Shown here: one piece after another, positions 8,337 through 18,065 of the stretch
How the letters are laid out: each line of letters starts with the position of its first letter
How positions within the stretch are numbered: position 1 is the first letter of the stretch
Source of the DNA: Spirochaetota bacterium
GTDB taxonomy: Bacteria > Spirochaetota > Spirochaetia > Treponematales > UBA12059
DNA length: 64,000 bases
Assembly: GCA_026398615.1 (NCBI GenBank)
Contig: JAPLSN010000011.1
Location: 1 to 64,000, forward strand
Direction of reading: 5' to 3'
The notes under the pieces: model-generated
What the model was told of the DNA's origin: nothing
Database searches by the model: none
Seen by the model: the letters and a program-made list of their open reading frames with translations, nothing else
Made by a program: the position numbers and the translations under genes

Positions 8337-9626
8337 TTACCTGGCGATCCTGACTGTGAAGTCCGAGAAGCGCGCGCCGCCGCCGAGGGTCCTCAAGGCG
8401 AGGGTCGCGCCTTCCTCGATCCCGAAGAAGGTCTTGTACACCGCGCGCACCGTCCCGTCGATGGCGACGGCCACGTATCCGCTCACCGGGTCGTAGAGGA
8501 TCTCGAAGTAGTGTTCCTTGGCGATGTCTGCCTGGACTTCGGCGTCGAAGACGCGTTCCATGCTCACGGCGTCGTCGGAGCGGTAGAGCTGGAGGTAGGT
8601 TTCGCCGTCCCCCCGCGCCTCGGGGTCGCGGGTCATCCAGACGAGGAGGCTTTTGCCTTCGCCGTAGCTGCGTCTTTTCATGGCTTCTGAGGCGAAGAAA
8701 TGGATGCCCAAGCCCACCCAGCCCTTGCCTGTCGAGACGGCCTTGAAGGAATACAGGGTCGGGGATCGGGTCTGGCTCACGTTCATCCTGAGCTTGGCGA
8801 AGTACTGGCTCGCGTCGGTCTGCCAGGCGTCGCCGTTCTTCACCGTCCACGCACCGGTGGCGGGCACGGCGCCCGAGAATCCGGCCTGGTCCGGGGCGCC
8901 GAAGACGCTCCGGTCGAAATCCCAGGAACCGGCCGCCACCCTGGCGGGAAGATCCCGGCGCTCGGCGGCCAGTTCCGCCTCGGTCTCCCTGGCGGATTCC
9001 TCGAGTTGGGCGACGATGCCCTCGAGATCGGTCACCTTCGCCTCGAGTCCCTTCTTTTCCGCTTCGAGCTTCGCGAGGTCGGCTTCGAGGCCGTTGCCGC
9101 GTTCGAGGAGGCCATCGTTTTCGCTGCGGAGCGTTTCGGTTTCGGCGGCCAGGCTGTCCAGTTCGGCTTCGAGTTCCGTGATCCTGTCATCGGCAGCCGT
9201 ACCGGCTTCGCCCGTTCCGGGCGCGGGAGCAGCCTCGAGTTCGGCTATCCTCCCTTCCAGCTCCGCGATCCGCTCCTTGAGGGCTTCGTTGGCGGCCGTC
9301 GTCGTCAACAGTTCCGACGTGGCATCGAGGAGTTCGCCCGCGATCCGGTCACGATCCCCTTCGAGTTCGGCGATCTTCGCGACGGCGGCGAGGAGCTCGT
9401 CCTCGGCCGTCGCTTCGCCTTCGGCGGGCGTTTCGTCCCCGGTGGGGTCGGGCAACGCGGAATCCACCAGTTCACCCGCGTCGGGAAGGCCCGGATCGGC
9501 CGTTTCGACCGCCGGGGTTTCCGGCTCGACGGCGGGCTCGGACGGATTGTCCTGGGCGAAGGGAGCGACGAGGAACAACGTGGCGAACAGCGCGGCGAGG
9601 GCCTCGGCACGGCGGGAGCGTTTCAT
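8337..9626 (-). CDS. Exported coiled-coil protein with C-terminal beta-sandwich domain
   Basis: A 429-residue protein with an N-terminal signal sequence (ALAALFATLFLVAPFA). An acidic Pro/Glu/Thr-rich segment follows (about 27-75), then a long coiled coil (about 78-220, heptads such as LEGRIAELEA), and a globular C-terminal domain from about 228 beginning SWDFDRSVFGAPDQAG. The C-terminal part resembles concanavalin-like jelly-roll domains (LQLYRSDD, VAVAIDGTVRAVYKTFFG), but I cannot name the family. It probably acts in the periplasm as a structural or envelope protein. GGAGG stands 7-8 bases before the ATG. It is likely a single-gene unit. Confidence 0.65.
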   Translation of the reverse strand: MKRSRRAEALAALFATLFLVAPFAQDNPSEPAVEPETPAVETADPGLPDAGELVDSALPDPTGDETPAEGEATAEDELLAAVAKIAELEGDRDRIAGELLDATSELLTTTAANEALKERIAELEGRIAELEAAPAPGTGEAGTAADDRITELEAELDSLAAETETLRSENDGLLERGNGLEADLAKLEAEKKGLEAKVTDLEGIVAQLEESARETEAELAAERRDLPARVAAGSWDFDRSVFGAPDQAGFSGAVPATGAWTVKNGDAWQTDASQYFAKLRMNVSQTRSPTLYSFKAVSTGKGWVGLGIHFFASEAMKRRSYGEGKSLLVWMTRDPEARGDGETYLQLYRSDDAVSMERVFDAEVQADIAKEHYFEILYDPVSGYVAVAIDGTVRAVYKTFFGIEEGATLALRTLGGGARFSDFTVRIAR

Positions 9627-9777
9627 GGCGTATCCTCCGGGACTTCGGGGAGGCCCATCCCGGGACGCGGGAGCGCCGACGGTACGGGTTCTCTCTTCGA
9701 AGTATCGGCAGGACGATGCGAAAACTTGAAAAACAGGACCCTTCGCTTCCCTCGCAGGCGTGCGCCCGGGGGCGCCG

Positions 9778-10866
9778 TCAAGCGAAGAAACGGTCGACGA
9801 GGTCGCGGGAATAACGCACCGTGCGCTCTATGGTGGAAAAGCTCATGAGTTCGCCCGCGAACCAGACGCGACGCAGACCCTGCAGGGCTTCCAGTTTCGG
9901 GGGAAAAACGTCCCGCAGGGCGTCGGTATCGACGTGGGGGAAGTACTTCCACCGTGCGGACGCCGCGGTCTCCACGAACCTGCCGCCGACGGCTTCGACG
10001 TCCTTCCTGACGTTCGCCTCGATTTCCGAATCGCTTTCCCCGGATTCGGCGAGCACGTAGAAGGTAAACAGGTCCACCCCGGCGTGGCGCCGCTGCCAGA
10101 TCATCGGACGGCCCCGCGACCCGGCTCCGGGGCCGCGGGAACGCCCGGGTGCGAAACCGGACGGCATGCCGAAATCCCCGATCCGGCAGACGAGGACGCG
10201 GCAATCGAGGGTTCGGACCCGGGAAAGGAGGGATTTTTCCTCGTCCGTGGAATCCATGACGACGGCCGCTTCGTCGAGGGGAGAGGTCAGGATGAGCTGG
10301 TCGAATTCGAATTCCCCCGAGTCGGTGGCCACGATGACCGCAGGTCCGCGGGAGATCCCGCGAACCTGCGCCCCGTAGCGGACTTCCAGCCCTGACGCGA
10401 CTCGGCCCCACAATTCCTGCACGCCGTCCTTCCAGAAGAAGGTATCTTCCCCTATCCCGTCGTTGCGGGGAACCAGGGCGCCTGCAAGGCCGCGCGCGAG
10501 TTCCCCGAAGGTCCCCGGCAGTTCGGAGTGCTTGAACCTCGACAGCTGCGTTTTCTCGAGGGGATGGAAACCCCTGTCCGCGAAATCCCCGTTCGGGACG
10601 TCGCCCGCAGGTGGCAGGCGCCAGGGTTCGACGCCGACCCGCTTCATGATTCCCAGCGTCTCGCTGCAGTCGGCGGTCGCGAGCACGGCTCCGAGCTCCC
10701 AGGTCCTGCCGCCCTCGCGCCAGCTTCGGCACTTGCCGCCGGGACGACGGTCCTTTTCGAGGACGACGACCCTCCGGTAGCCTGAATCCGCGAGGTAGAG
10801 GGCGCACGACAGCCCCGCCGCCCCGGCGCCGACTATCCCTATCCTGGAATTCCTGTCCTTGACCAT
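9778..10866 (-). CDS. FAD-dependent amine oxidase / protoporphyrinogen oxidase-like oxidoreductase
   Basis: A flavoprotein of about 362 residues. It has the dinucleotide-binding motif GIVGAGAAGLSCALYLADSG near the N-terminus, then the conserved VVVLEKDRRPGGKC, and a C-terminal FAD-contact region (RRVWFAGELMSFSTIERTV). This is the layout of the flavin-containing amine oxidoreductase superfamily; the substrate cannot be told. The start at 10866 (MVKDRNSRIG) leaves the usual few residues before the Rossmann motif; the frame extends to 10920 but that extension is not family-like. It is transcribed away from the giant activase gene. Confidence 0.75.
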   Translation of the reverse strand: MVKDRNSRIGIVGAGAAGLSCALYLADSGYRRVVVLEKDRRPGGKCRSWREGGRTWELGAVLATADCSETLGIMKRVGVEPWRLPPAGDVPNGDFADRGFHPLEKTQLSRFKHSELPGTFGELARGLAGALVPRNDGIGEDTFFWKDGVQELWGRVASGLEVRYGAQVRGISRGPAVIVATDSGEFEFDQLILTSPLDEAAVVMDSTDEEKSLLSRVRTLDCRVLVCRIGDFGMPSGFAPGRSRGPGAGSRGRPMIWQRRHAGVDLFTFYVLAESGESDSEIEANVRKDVEAVGGRFVETAASARWKYFPHVDTDALRDVFPPKLEALQGLRRVWFAGELMSFSTIERTVRYSRDLVDRFFA

Positions 10867-11316
10867 GCTGACCCCGGTTTCTCCCGATGATACCGAGGAC
10901 CGCCCACGCGTGAAAAGCACCTTGCCGCCAGGGGCAGACTACGGGCCGCCCGGCCGCGGGAGGAAGCACATGATTGAACGGAATGCCGAATCCATGTGCA
11001 CGAATTGCCCTTCGTCGAAGGAATGCTCTCGATCGTCCTCGACGCGCTGGAACGCGTCCATTGACGCCCCATTGCAAATCCGCCCGGATCAAGCGTATTA
11101 TCGCGGTCGATTCCACGGCGGCGCGCCCTCCCAGGCGAGGACGCCTGCCATCCAGCCGCGCGCCGGTCCGGGATCCGAACGAATCGAGTCGATATCGCAC
11201 GTCGCGAATTCCAGGATTCAGCGCAACGTTCCTCGATCTCCAACGGCATCCGGCGAAAGGTGACGACGCGGCGCACGGCGCTTCGCGAAGCGAGCGCTTA
11301 CCGAGGAGCATTCCGC
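10867..11316. other. Divergent intergenic region, no gene seen
   Basis: About 450 bases between the oxidoreductase (minus) and the activase (plus). Short frames on both strands have no family resemblance and no ribosome site. A small palindrome (CCTTCGTCGAAGG, near 11009-11021) may be regulatory. Both promoters should be here, but I see no near-consensus hexamer pair. Confidence 0.4.
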
Positions 11317-14300
11317 ATGCGTTCTCTTGGCATCAATATCGGTTCTTCCTGCCTCAAGCTCGCCATGGTCGACGGCGACCGCCTCGAGTGGTTCGAGGTC
11401 GTCCCGCACGAGGGTGATTTCCATTCCGCGGTCGCCAGGACCCTCGCGGCCAGGAACGTCCCCGAGGGGACCCCCGCCCTGGTCACGGGCAACGAGGGGC
11501 GCTACCTCTTCAACCTGCCGAGCATCATCGAACCGCTCTGCGTCGAGGAAGCCCTCCGCCGCTCCGCGGAGAACGTGGACGCCGTCGTCAGCATGGGCGG
11601 CGAGGACCTGATCGTCTACACGATCGACGGTTCGGGCAGGATCGTCAACAACTTTTCCGGCAACAAGTGCGCTTCCGGCACGGGGGAATTCTTCAAGCAG
11701 CAGCTCGCGCGCATGGACTTGAAGCTCTCCGACGTCGAAACAGTTCCCGACGCCGCCAGGGTCCTTTCGCTCTCCACGCGCTGCTCCGTCTTCATGAAGA
11801 GCGACTGCACGCACAGGCTCAACAAGCGCGAGGCGACGAAGGACGACATCGTCCTCTCCCTCTCCGACGTCATGGCCACCAAGGTCATCGACTTCCTGAA
11901 ACGCGCCAAGATCACCTCGGGGCGCGTCATGCTCACCGGCGGCGTCACGCAGAACCGCCACATCATGCGCTTCATCCGGGGCAAGTCCGACAAGGTCGAA
12001 TTCGCCATCCCCGAAATCGCGCCCTGCTTCGAAGCCTACGGCGCCGCGTGCCTGGCGGCGGAGAACGGCGCGCCGCTGCCGCCGTTCGAGCTCCTCCTCA
12101 AGCCGAACCTCGTCCGCTTCGGCGTGATGGACGACCTGAAGAAATGGACGGACAAGGTCACCTATTTCGATGCGAAGGAAGGGAAGGTCGTCGCGGGCCG
12201 CGAATACTACATGGGCGTCGACGGCGGCTCCACGACCACCAAGGCCTGCCTCATCGACGCCGAAACCGACGCCGTCGTGGCCTCGTTCTACGGCCGTACC
12301 CATGGCGACCCGGTCAAGGCGTTCAGGAAGTGCCTCGAGGAGATCAAGGCCAAGATCAGAGCCGACATCGGCGACGGGGAAATCAGGATCACGCTCTCCG
12401 CCACCACGGGTTCGTCGCGCGAGATTCTCGGGGTCTTCCTCGAGACGCCCGGCGTCTACAACGAGATCATCGCCCACTCGGTCGGCACCACCTACTTCGA
12501 CAAGAGCGTCGAGACGATCTTCGAGATCGGCGGGCAGGACGCCAAGTACGTACTCCTCAAGAACGGCGTCCCCATCGACTACGCGATGAACGAAGCCTGC
12601 TCGGCCGGCACGGGCAGTTTCCTCGAGGAATCGGCCTCGGGTGACCTCAACATCGCCAACGCGTGGGAGATCGGCGAGATCGCGCTGCGGGCCGACGCAC
12701 CGCTCAAGTTCGGCGAGCACTGCTCCGCCTTCATCAACTCTGACATCAGGAAGGCCATCCAGCAGGGAGCCTCGCGGGAGAACATCACCGCGGGCATCGT
12801 CTGTTCCATCGTGTCCAACTACCTGAACCGCGTGGTCGGGAACCGCACCATCGGCGGAAAGGTCTTCCTCCAGGGCGGCGTGGCCAAGAACAAGGCCATT
12901 CCGCTCGCCTTCGCCATGCTCCTCGACAAGCCGATCCTCGTTCCGCCGAGCCCCGAGCTCATGGGCTGCTTCGGCGTCGCGCTCCTCGCTAAGAAAAAGA
13001 TGGCGGATGGCCTGCTCGCGAAGGCAGACGTCGACATCGACGCGCTCCTCGCGCGCGAGATCGTCTACGAGCGCGTATTCACCTGCAAGGCCTGCGACAA
13101 CTACTGCCCCATCCAGGTGCTCAAGGTGAACGGCCACCCCTACATGTTCGGCGGCCGCTGCAACAAGTACGCGAACATGCGCAAGAACGCCACGGACATC
13201 CCCGTCTTCGACTACGTCGAGAAGCGGACGCAGCTCCTGTTCGTCGAGAGCGCCCCGAAGAGCGAAGACTTCATGCCCAGGCGCGGGTACACGGTGGGCA
13301 TCCCGCGCTGCTTCTCCGTCCATACCCTCTACCCGCTCTACGCCTGGTTCTGGCACGAACTCGGCGTGAAGACCGTGCTCTCCGACCAGGTCGAGCACGA
13401 CGGCGTCGCGCGCGCGGAGAGCACCTACTGCTTCCCCGCCGAGATCGCCCACGGAGCCGTTCAGGACGTGGTGAACAAGGGCTGCGACTACATCTTCCTG
13501 CCGCACTTCCGCGACATGCCGAGCTACGAGGACGACGTTCACGCCAACTTCTGCCCCATCACCCAGAGCCTTCCTTATTACATCGAGAAGGCCTTCCCCG
13601 ACGTGGACAAGGGAAAGATCCTCCCGCTCGTGGTGAGCTTCAAGTTCGGCGTCCCGAAAGCCCTCGAACACTTCATCGCGCTGGGAACACGCCTCGGGAT
13701 ACCCGAGCCGGAGGTCCGCGCCGCCTTCGACGTCGCCTTCCGCAAGCAGGAAGAATACTTCGCCAAGGCGCGCGTCTTGGGCAAACAAGCCATCGCGGAC
13801 GCGCGCAAGGCGGACCGCCCCGTCATCGCCGTGCTCGGACGACCGTACAACGCGTTCACCGCGGAAGCGAACATGGGCATCCCGCGCAAATTCACGACCC
13901 GCGGGTACTCGGTGATTCCCTTCGATATCCTCCCCTTCGAGCATGAAGGCATCTTCCCCAACATGTACTGGTTCTACGGCCAACAGGACATGAAGGCCGC
14001 CGCCCTCCTCAAGGACGAGGACAACATCTACGTCACCTTCATCTCGAACTTTTCGTGCGCCCCCGATTCTTTCCTCCTCCACTACCTCAGGTGGATCATG
14101 GGCCAGAAACCCTTCCTCATCCTCGAGCTCGATTCCCACTCCGCCGACGCGGGCATCGACACCCGCGTCGAAGCCTTCCTCGACATCATCGAGGGCTACC
14201 GGTCCAAGAAATCCGAGCTCCTCGAAAGCTGCTACGACAACGGGCTCACGTTCGTGAACGACGGCAAGAGCGACGTACACATCCTGAACCGGACGACCGG

Positions 14301-15687
14301 CGAGCGGACCCCCATCCGCAACAACGAGCGGGTGAAGATACTCCTGTCGAACATGGGGAACATCGCCACGGAGTTCCTTGCTGCCATCCTGCGCGGCGGC
14401 GGCCTCAACGCGGAGGCCATGCCCGTGGCCAACCCGAAGACGATCCAGATGGCGCGAGCGCACGCCTCGGGCAAGGAATGCGTGCCGTCGCACCTGGTGC
14501 TCGGAAGCGCCCTCCAGTACTTCGCCTCGGAGAAATACCGCAAGGACGAGATCTACATGCTCTTCGTCCCGATCACGACCGGACCCTGCCGCACCGGCCA
14601 GTACTTCGTCTTCTACGAAAACCTCTTCAAGGACCTCCGGCTCGAGAACGTGGTCGTCTTCACGCTTTCCGCCGACAATTCCTACACGGAACTCGGGCCC
14701 GGCTTCTCGAAGGACATGTGGCTCGGACTCGCGGTCTCCGATTACATGAAGGACATCCATACAGCGCTCAAGACCACGGCTCAGGACCCGTCGACGGCGC
14801 TCGAAACTTTCCATGGGCTGTGGATGGGCATGATGTCCACCGTCGAGAAGGACTCGTCGAAACTCATGCCGGAAATGGAGCGGATCGCGAAGGAAGTCGC
14901 GAAGATACCGCTCAGGCGGAAGCTCGCGGATTGCCCGAAGGTGCTCATCGTCGGCGAGATCTACGTGCGCCGCGACGACTACGCGGTCGGGGAACTGATC
15001 GACCTCATGAGCTCGCGCGGCATCGTCACCAAGGTTTCTGGCATCTGCGAGTGGATCCACTACCTCGATTTCGTCCGCGAATACGACCTCAAGAAGCGCC
15101 TTAAGCTCCTGCCCTGGTACGCGCGGCCGTTCTCCGGGCCGGTGATGAAGCTCATCCGCCTGCGCATCGAGGAGATGTGGAAACATTCGGTGGAGAACCG
15201 CGTGAAGCGGGCGCTCGCCCCGTCGGGCCTGGTCCCCTCCGCGCCGCACGACATGCGGAAGATCATGGCGAACACCGCGAAGCACTTCATCAGCCACGAG
15301 CTCAACTCGGAGATCGCGGTATCCACCGGCGTCGCGGCCACGGCCATGGAAGAGGGCTACTCGGGCGTCGTCAACATCTCGCCCTTCGCCTGCCTCATCG
15401 GCCGCGTCATCGAAGGCCTCTACATGCCCTGGGCCCGCGACCGCAACTATCCCTCGATATCGGTGGAGGTGGACGGCAACATGCTGCCGCCGAACATCGT
15501 CAACAAGCTCGCCATCTTCATGGTCAACGTCCTGCGCTTCCGCGGGGAACGCGACGCGTCGTCGCTCATCGACGACGTGGACGACCTCACGGCCAGGCTC
15601 GCCGACGAAGCCGCCAAGGCCGGGATCGGAACAGGGCCGGGCTGCGCCGACTGCGTCAAGTGTCCCGGCAACCACGACGCACAATAG
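11317..15687 (+). CDS. Giant 2-hydroxyacyl-CoA dehydratase activase-related protein
   Basis: A 1456-residue protein of the family usually annotated 'acyl-CoA dehydratase activase-related'. It has two ASKHA ATPase domains of the BadF/HgdC type: residues 1-300 (GINIGSSCLKLAM, NKCASGTGEFF) and about 305-570 (MGVDGGSTTTKACLID, FEIGGQDAKY, ACSAGTGSFLEE). A DUF2229-type region follows with the cysteine cluster CKACDNYCPIQVL and GGRCNKY, then a long C-terminal region related to the dehydratase subunit fold, ending with DCVKCPGNH. Family knowledge: HgdC-type activases hydrolyse ATP to inject an electron into a 2-hydroxyacyl-CoA dehydratase; the role of the fused giant form is unproven. The start at 11317 follows GAGGA and matches the ATPase N-terminus. 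It is monocistronic. Confidence 0.85.
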   Translation: MRSLGINIGSSCLKLAMVDGDRLEWFEVVPHEGDFHSAVARTLAARNVPEGTPALVTGNEGRYLFNLPSIIEPLCVEEALRRSAENVDAVVSMGGEDLIVYTIDGSGRIVNNFSGNKCASGTGEFFKQQLARMDLKLSDVETVPDAARVLSLSTRCSVFMKSDCTHRLNKREATKDDIVLSLSDVMATKVIDFLKRAKITSGRVMLTGGVTQNRHIMRFIRGKSDKVEFAIPEIAPCFEAYGAACLAAENGAPLPPFELLLKPNLVRFGVMDDLKKWTDKVTYFDAKEGKVVAGREYYMGVDGGSTTTKACLIDAETDAVVASFYGRTHGDPVKAFRKCLEEIKAKIRADIGDGEIRITLSATTGSSREILGVFLETPGVYNEIIAHSVGTTYFDKSVETIFEIGGQDAKYVLLKNGVPIDYAMNEACSAGTGSFLEESASGDLNIANAWEIGEIALRADAPLKFGEHCSAFINSDIRKAIQQGASRENITAGIVCSIVSNYLNRVVGNRTIGGKVFLQGGVAKNKAIPLAFAMLLDKPILVPPSPELMGCFGVALLAKKKMADGLLAKADVDIDALLAREIVYERVFTCKACDNYCPIQVLKVNGHPYMFGGRCNKYANMRKNATDIPVFDYVEKRTQLLFVESAPKSEDFMPRRGYTVGIPRCFSVHTLYPLYAWFWHELGVKTVLSDQVEHDGVARAESTYCFPAEIAHGAVQDVVNKGCDYIFLPHFRDMPSYEDDVHANFCPITQSLPYYIEKAFPDVDKGKILPLVVSFKFGVPKALEHFIALGTRLGIPEPEVRAAFDVAFRKQEEYFAKARVLGKQAIADARKADRPVIAVLGRPYNAFTAEANMGIPRKFTTRGYSVIPFDILPFEHEGIFPNMYWFYGQQDMKAAALLKDEDNIYVTFISNFSCAPDSFLLHYLRWIMGQKPFLILELDSHSADAGIDTRVEAFLDIIEGYRSKKSELLESCYDNGLTFVNDGKSDVHILNRTTGERTPIRNNERVKILLSNMGNIATEFLAAILRGGGLNAEAMPVANPKTIQMARAHASGKECVPSHLVLGSALQYFASEKYRKDEIYMLFVPITTGPCRTGQYFVFYENLFKDLRLENVVVFTLSADNSYTELGPGFSKDMWLGLAVSDYMKDIHTALKTTAQDPSTALETFHGLWMGMMSTVEKDSSKLMPEMERIAKEVAKIPLRRKLADCPKVLIVGEIYVRRDDYAVGELIDLMSSRGIVTKVSGICEWIHYLDFVREYDLKKRLKLLPWYARPFSGPVMKLIRLRIEEMWKHSVENRVKRALAPSGLVPSAPHDMRKIMANTAKHFISHELNSEIAVSTGVAATAMEEGYSGVVNISPFACLIGRVIEGLYMPWARDRNYPSISVEVDGNMLPPNIVNKLAIFMVNVLRFRGERDASSLIDDVDDLTARLADEAAKAGIGTGPGCADCVKCPGNHDAQ

Positions 15688-15710
15688 CTGACCGGTATCT
15701 GCAGCCGCGG

Positions 15711-15760
15711 CATGGGCCCGTAATTGCCTGGACGTTGCGCGGCAACTGGGTGGGCCCATG
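15711..15760. repeat. Long inverted repeat after the activase gene
   Basis: CATGGGCCC at 15711-15719 pairs with GGGCCCATG at 15752-15760, and an inner pair ATTGCC/GGCAAC continues the stem. It lies 24 bases past the activase stop. There is no T-tract, so it is not a classical terminator, but it could halt or stabilise the 3' end of the transcript. Confidence 0.55.
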
Positions 15761-15940
15761 AACCGGGCCGGACGGGTGGCGGCTCCGGAATGGCTCCGTG
15801 GCGCGGTTCCTTTTCCGATATGCCACGTTCTTCCGACAAGACCTCACAGCCGGTCGTTCGCCTGCCTTCCTCCGGCGCAGCCGTCTTTCCCCCTCGTTAC
15901 CCGGAGATTTCCATACCGCTTCCTTTCCCTCTTCCCGTCG

Positions 15941-15980
15941 TGACCTTCGTGGTCTCCCCTTCGCGTCCTTCGCGGTTCCC
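15941..15980. repeat. Copy of a 'CCTTCGTGGT' intergenic repeat
   Basis: A pyrimidine/GT-rich stretch built from repeats of the unit (C)CTTCG(T/C)G(G)T (ACCTTCGTGGTCTCC, CCTTCGCGGTTCCC). Related copies occur at 41986-42118 and 48914-48970, always between genes. The rest of 15761-16053 shows no gene. Confidence 0.5.
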
Positions 15981-16053
15981 TTGACCGCGTCCACCCGCCG
16001 GGCTATCCTTTCGTCGGAGCGCTCGAGTGCATGGAAGGATGCCTGATATACCG

Positions 16054-17286
16054 ATGTCCCTCCTCTTCACGACCGCCCGACGGAACCTCGCGCGCCACCG
16101 GAGGAGGACGATCGTGAACGCCCTGAGCGTCGGGACGACGACCGCCATCCTCGTGTTCTTCATGGGCTACTACCGCGGCTCCTATGAAGAGCTCCTGTTC
16201 GACACGATCATCCGCTACCAGACCGCGCACATCCAGGTCCAGCGCCCGAATTTCTCGGAAGCCGATCCGGATTCCTGGGCTTCGCCGTCCAACCTCATCT
16301 CCGGCTGGGAGACGCTTCCGGGCCGCATCCGCTCCGTCCCCGGCGTGACGGGAGCCGCGCCCCGACTCCTCCTCTCCGGCTACGCCGGCGACGGCCGCGA
16401 CAAGCTGCCGGTCATCTCCGTCGGGATCCTGCCGGATGCAGAAAGGAAGGTCAGCGTCGTCCTGGACAGCATCGTCCGCGGCACCGGGCTCACGTCTCCG
16501 GGCACGGTCCTCGTCGGGGATTCCTTCGCTGCGCTGTTCGGCATGGAACCCGGATCCCGCTGTTCCGTCATGACCAGGACATCGTATGGAGCGCCCAACG
16601 CGCAGGATTTCGCCGTCGCCGGCGTCTTCCGGACGGGATACGCCGCGCTGGACAGGTCCACGATCCTCCTGTCCCTCGCCGACGCGCAGGCGCTCGCCGA
16701 CTCGGGCGACGCGGTGAACAAGGTGTTCGTCATGTGTTCCTCGGCCGCGGCGGCTGGCGCGGCCTTCCCCGCGGTGTTCGACTCGGCATGGAAATCCGGG
16801 GCCGAGGCCAAACCCTGGACCGTCTACGCGCGATCGCTCATCGAGCACTCGGAAACGGAGACTTTTTTCTATTACATCTTCCTCGGCATGATCTTCGCTC
16901 TCTCGGTTTCCACCATCGCGAACACGATGTACGTCAGCGTCTTCGAGAGAACGAGGGAGATCGGCGTGATGCGCGCCGTCGGATGGCGCCGGCGGGAACT
17001 GTTCTTCCTGTTCATGCTGGAAGCGGCGACGATCGGCGCCATCGGTGCCGCGGTCGGCCTCGTCGTCGGGGGCGCCGCTTCGTTCTTACTCAGGGCTTTC
17101 CCCATCGACGTGCGTTCGATGGCCGGATCCGTGGACATGCCGTTTTTCGAGATCAAGAGCACCCCGCACTGGACGGATTTCGCGCTTTCGTCGCTCGCGG
17201 GCATCGCCTGCGCGATGGCGGCCGGCACGTCCCCGGCCCGGAGGGCGGCGAGGATGGACGTGGTCAAGGCGCTCGCCGCGCGCTAG
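16054..17286 (+). CDS. FtsX/MacB-type ABC transporter permease (LolC/E-like)
   Basis: A permease of about 410 residues with the MacB/LolC topology. One TM segment near the N-terminus (residues ~17-37) is preceded by a basic stretch (ARRNLARHRRRT). A large periplasmic domain (about 40-270) follows, then three C-terminal TM segments (about 275-300, 325-352 and 380-400) with the conserved cytoplasmic motif ERTREIGVMRAVGWRR. It is first in a run of envelope genes with a LolA-like protein, a LolD-like ATPase and a second permease. The likely role is lipoprotein release or envelope trafficking. The start is uncertain: 16027 (GTG), 16039 and 16054 are all in frame; 16054 best fits the family N-terminus. 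Confidence 0.8.
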   Translation: MSLLFTTARRNLARHRRRTIVNALSVGTTTAILVFFMGYYRGSYEELLFDTIIRYQTAHIQVQRPNFSEADPDSWASPSNLISGWETLPGRIRSVPGVTGAAPRLLLSGYAGDGRDKLPVISVGILPDAERKVSVVLDSIVRGTGLTSPGTVLVGDSFAALFGMEPGSRCSVMTRTSYGAPNAQDFAVAGVFRTGYAALDRSTILLSLADAQALADSGDAVNKVFVMCSSAAAAGAAFPAVFDSAWKSGAEAKPWTVYARSLIEHSETETFFYYIFLGMIFALSVSTIANTMYVSVFERTREIGVMRAVGWRRRELFFLFMLEAATIGAIGAAVGLVVGGAASFLLRAFPIDVRSMAGSVDMPFFEIKSTPHWTDFALSSLAGIACAMAAGTSPARRAARMDVVKALAAR

Positions 17287-17336
17287 ACCTTTCGGCCGGT
17301 ACGCCGGCCGAACCATGGATTGTCGGAGGCACCGGA

Positions 17337-18055
17337 TGAGAATATTGCTCGCGTCGGCCCTGGCCCTGGCGACGATCGCGCTGCCCGCGGTGGCCGAAGG
17401 AACGCTGGATGCCGCGGCGATCCTGGATAGGATGGACGAAGCGCTCAATTTCCCGGAAGGCACGATGGTCGTGTCGCTCGAGGACAGGAAGCCCGACGGT
17501 TCTTCCAGGATCCTGCGGGCGAAGGTCGCCTACGCCCTCGACTCGGGCACCCTGGCGGAATTCATCGCGCCGGAACGCGAAAAGGGCAAGCGCGTCCTCA
17601 TGATCGGCGACGCCATGTGGATGTCGGTTCCCGGGGTTTCGCGGGCTGTTCGGCTCTCGGGCAAGGCCTCGTTCTTGGGGACGAGCCTCACGAACGACGA
17701 CCTGCTCAACTTCGACAAGGCCGACGACTACACGGGCAGGATAGCCTCCGAGACTTCCGCCGGCTGGACCCTGGAACTCGAAGCCAGGTCCAGGTCCAGG
17801 CCCTACCAGCGGATCGTCGTCACCGTGGACAGGGAATTCCTGCCCGTCCTCATGGTGCTCTACTCGCTCTCCGGCCGCGAGGCGAAGCGCATGGAGTATT
17901 CCGATCCCGTCGATTTCGGGGGAAAGCGCCGCCCCTCGCGCATCGCCGTGACCGACGCGATGGAAAGGGACCGGAGCACGGTGGTCACCTTCGAGTCCAT
18001 CGTCGAGGGGAAGGTGGACAGGTCCCGGCTGTCGCCAGCCGGTTTCATGAAGTGA
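17337..18055 (+). CDS. Outer-membrane lipoprotein-sorting (LolA-like) periplasmic protein
   Basis: A 239-residue exported protein with a signal peptide (RILLASALALATIALPAVA). It resembles the LolA/'outer membrane lipoprotein-sorting' family: an early DAAAILDRMDEAL segment, KGKRVLMIGDAMWMSVPGVSRAVRLSG, and SKAS-like then DLLNFDKADDY motifs. Such proteins are expected to accept lipid or lipoprotein from the inner-membrane ABC complex. GGAGG lies 7 bases before the ATG. It sits between two FtsX-like permease genes and next to the ATPase, so all four probably form one export or sorting system. Confidence 0.8.
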
Positions 18056-18065
18056 GGACGGCCCG

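Noticed and set aside
11218-15759. A 1513-codon open frame antisense to the activase gene
   Set aside because: It is the mirror of a long GC-rich gene, is rich in Arg/Asp/Val/Gly low-complexity sequence, and has no homology, while the opposite strand has clear ATPase motifs.
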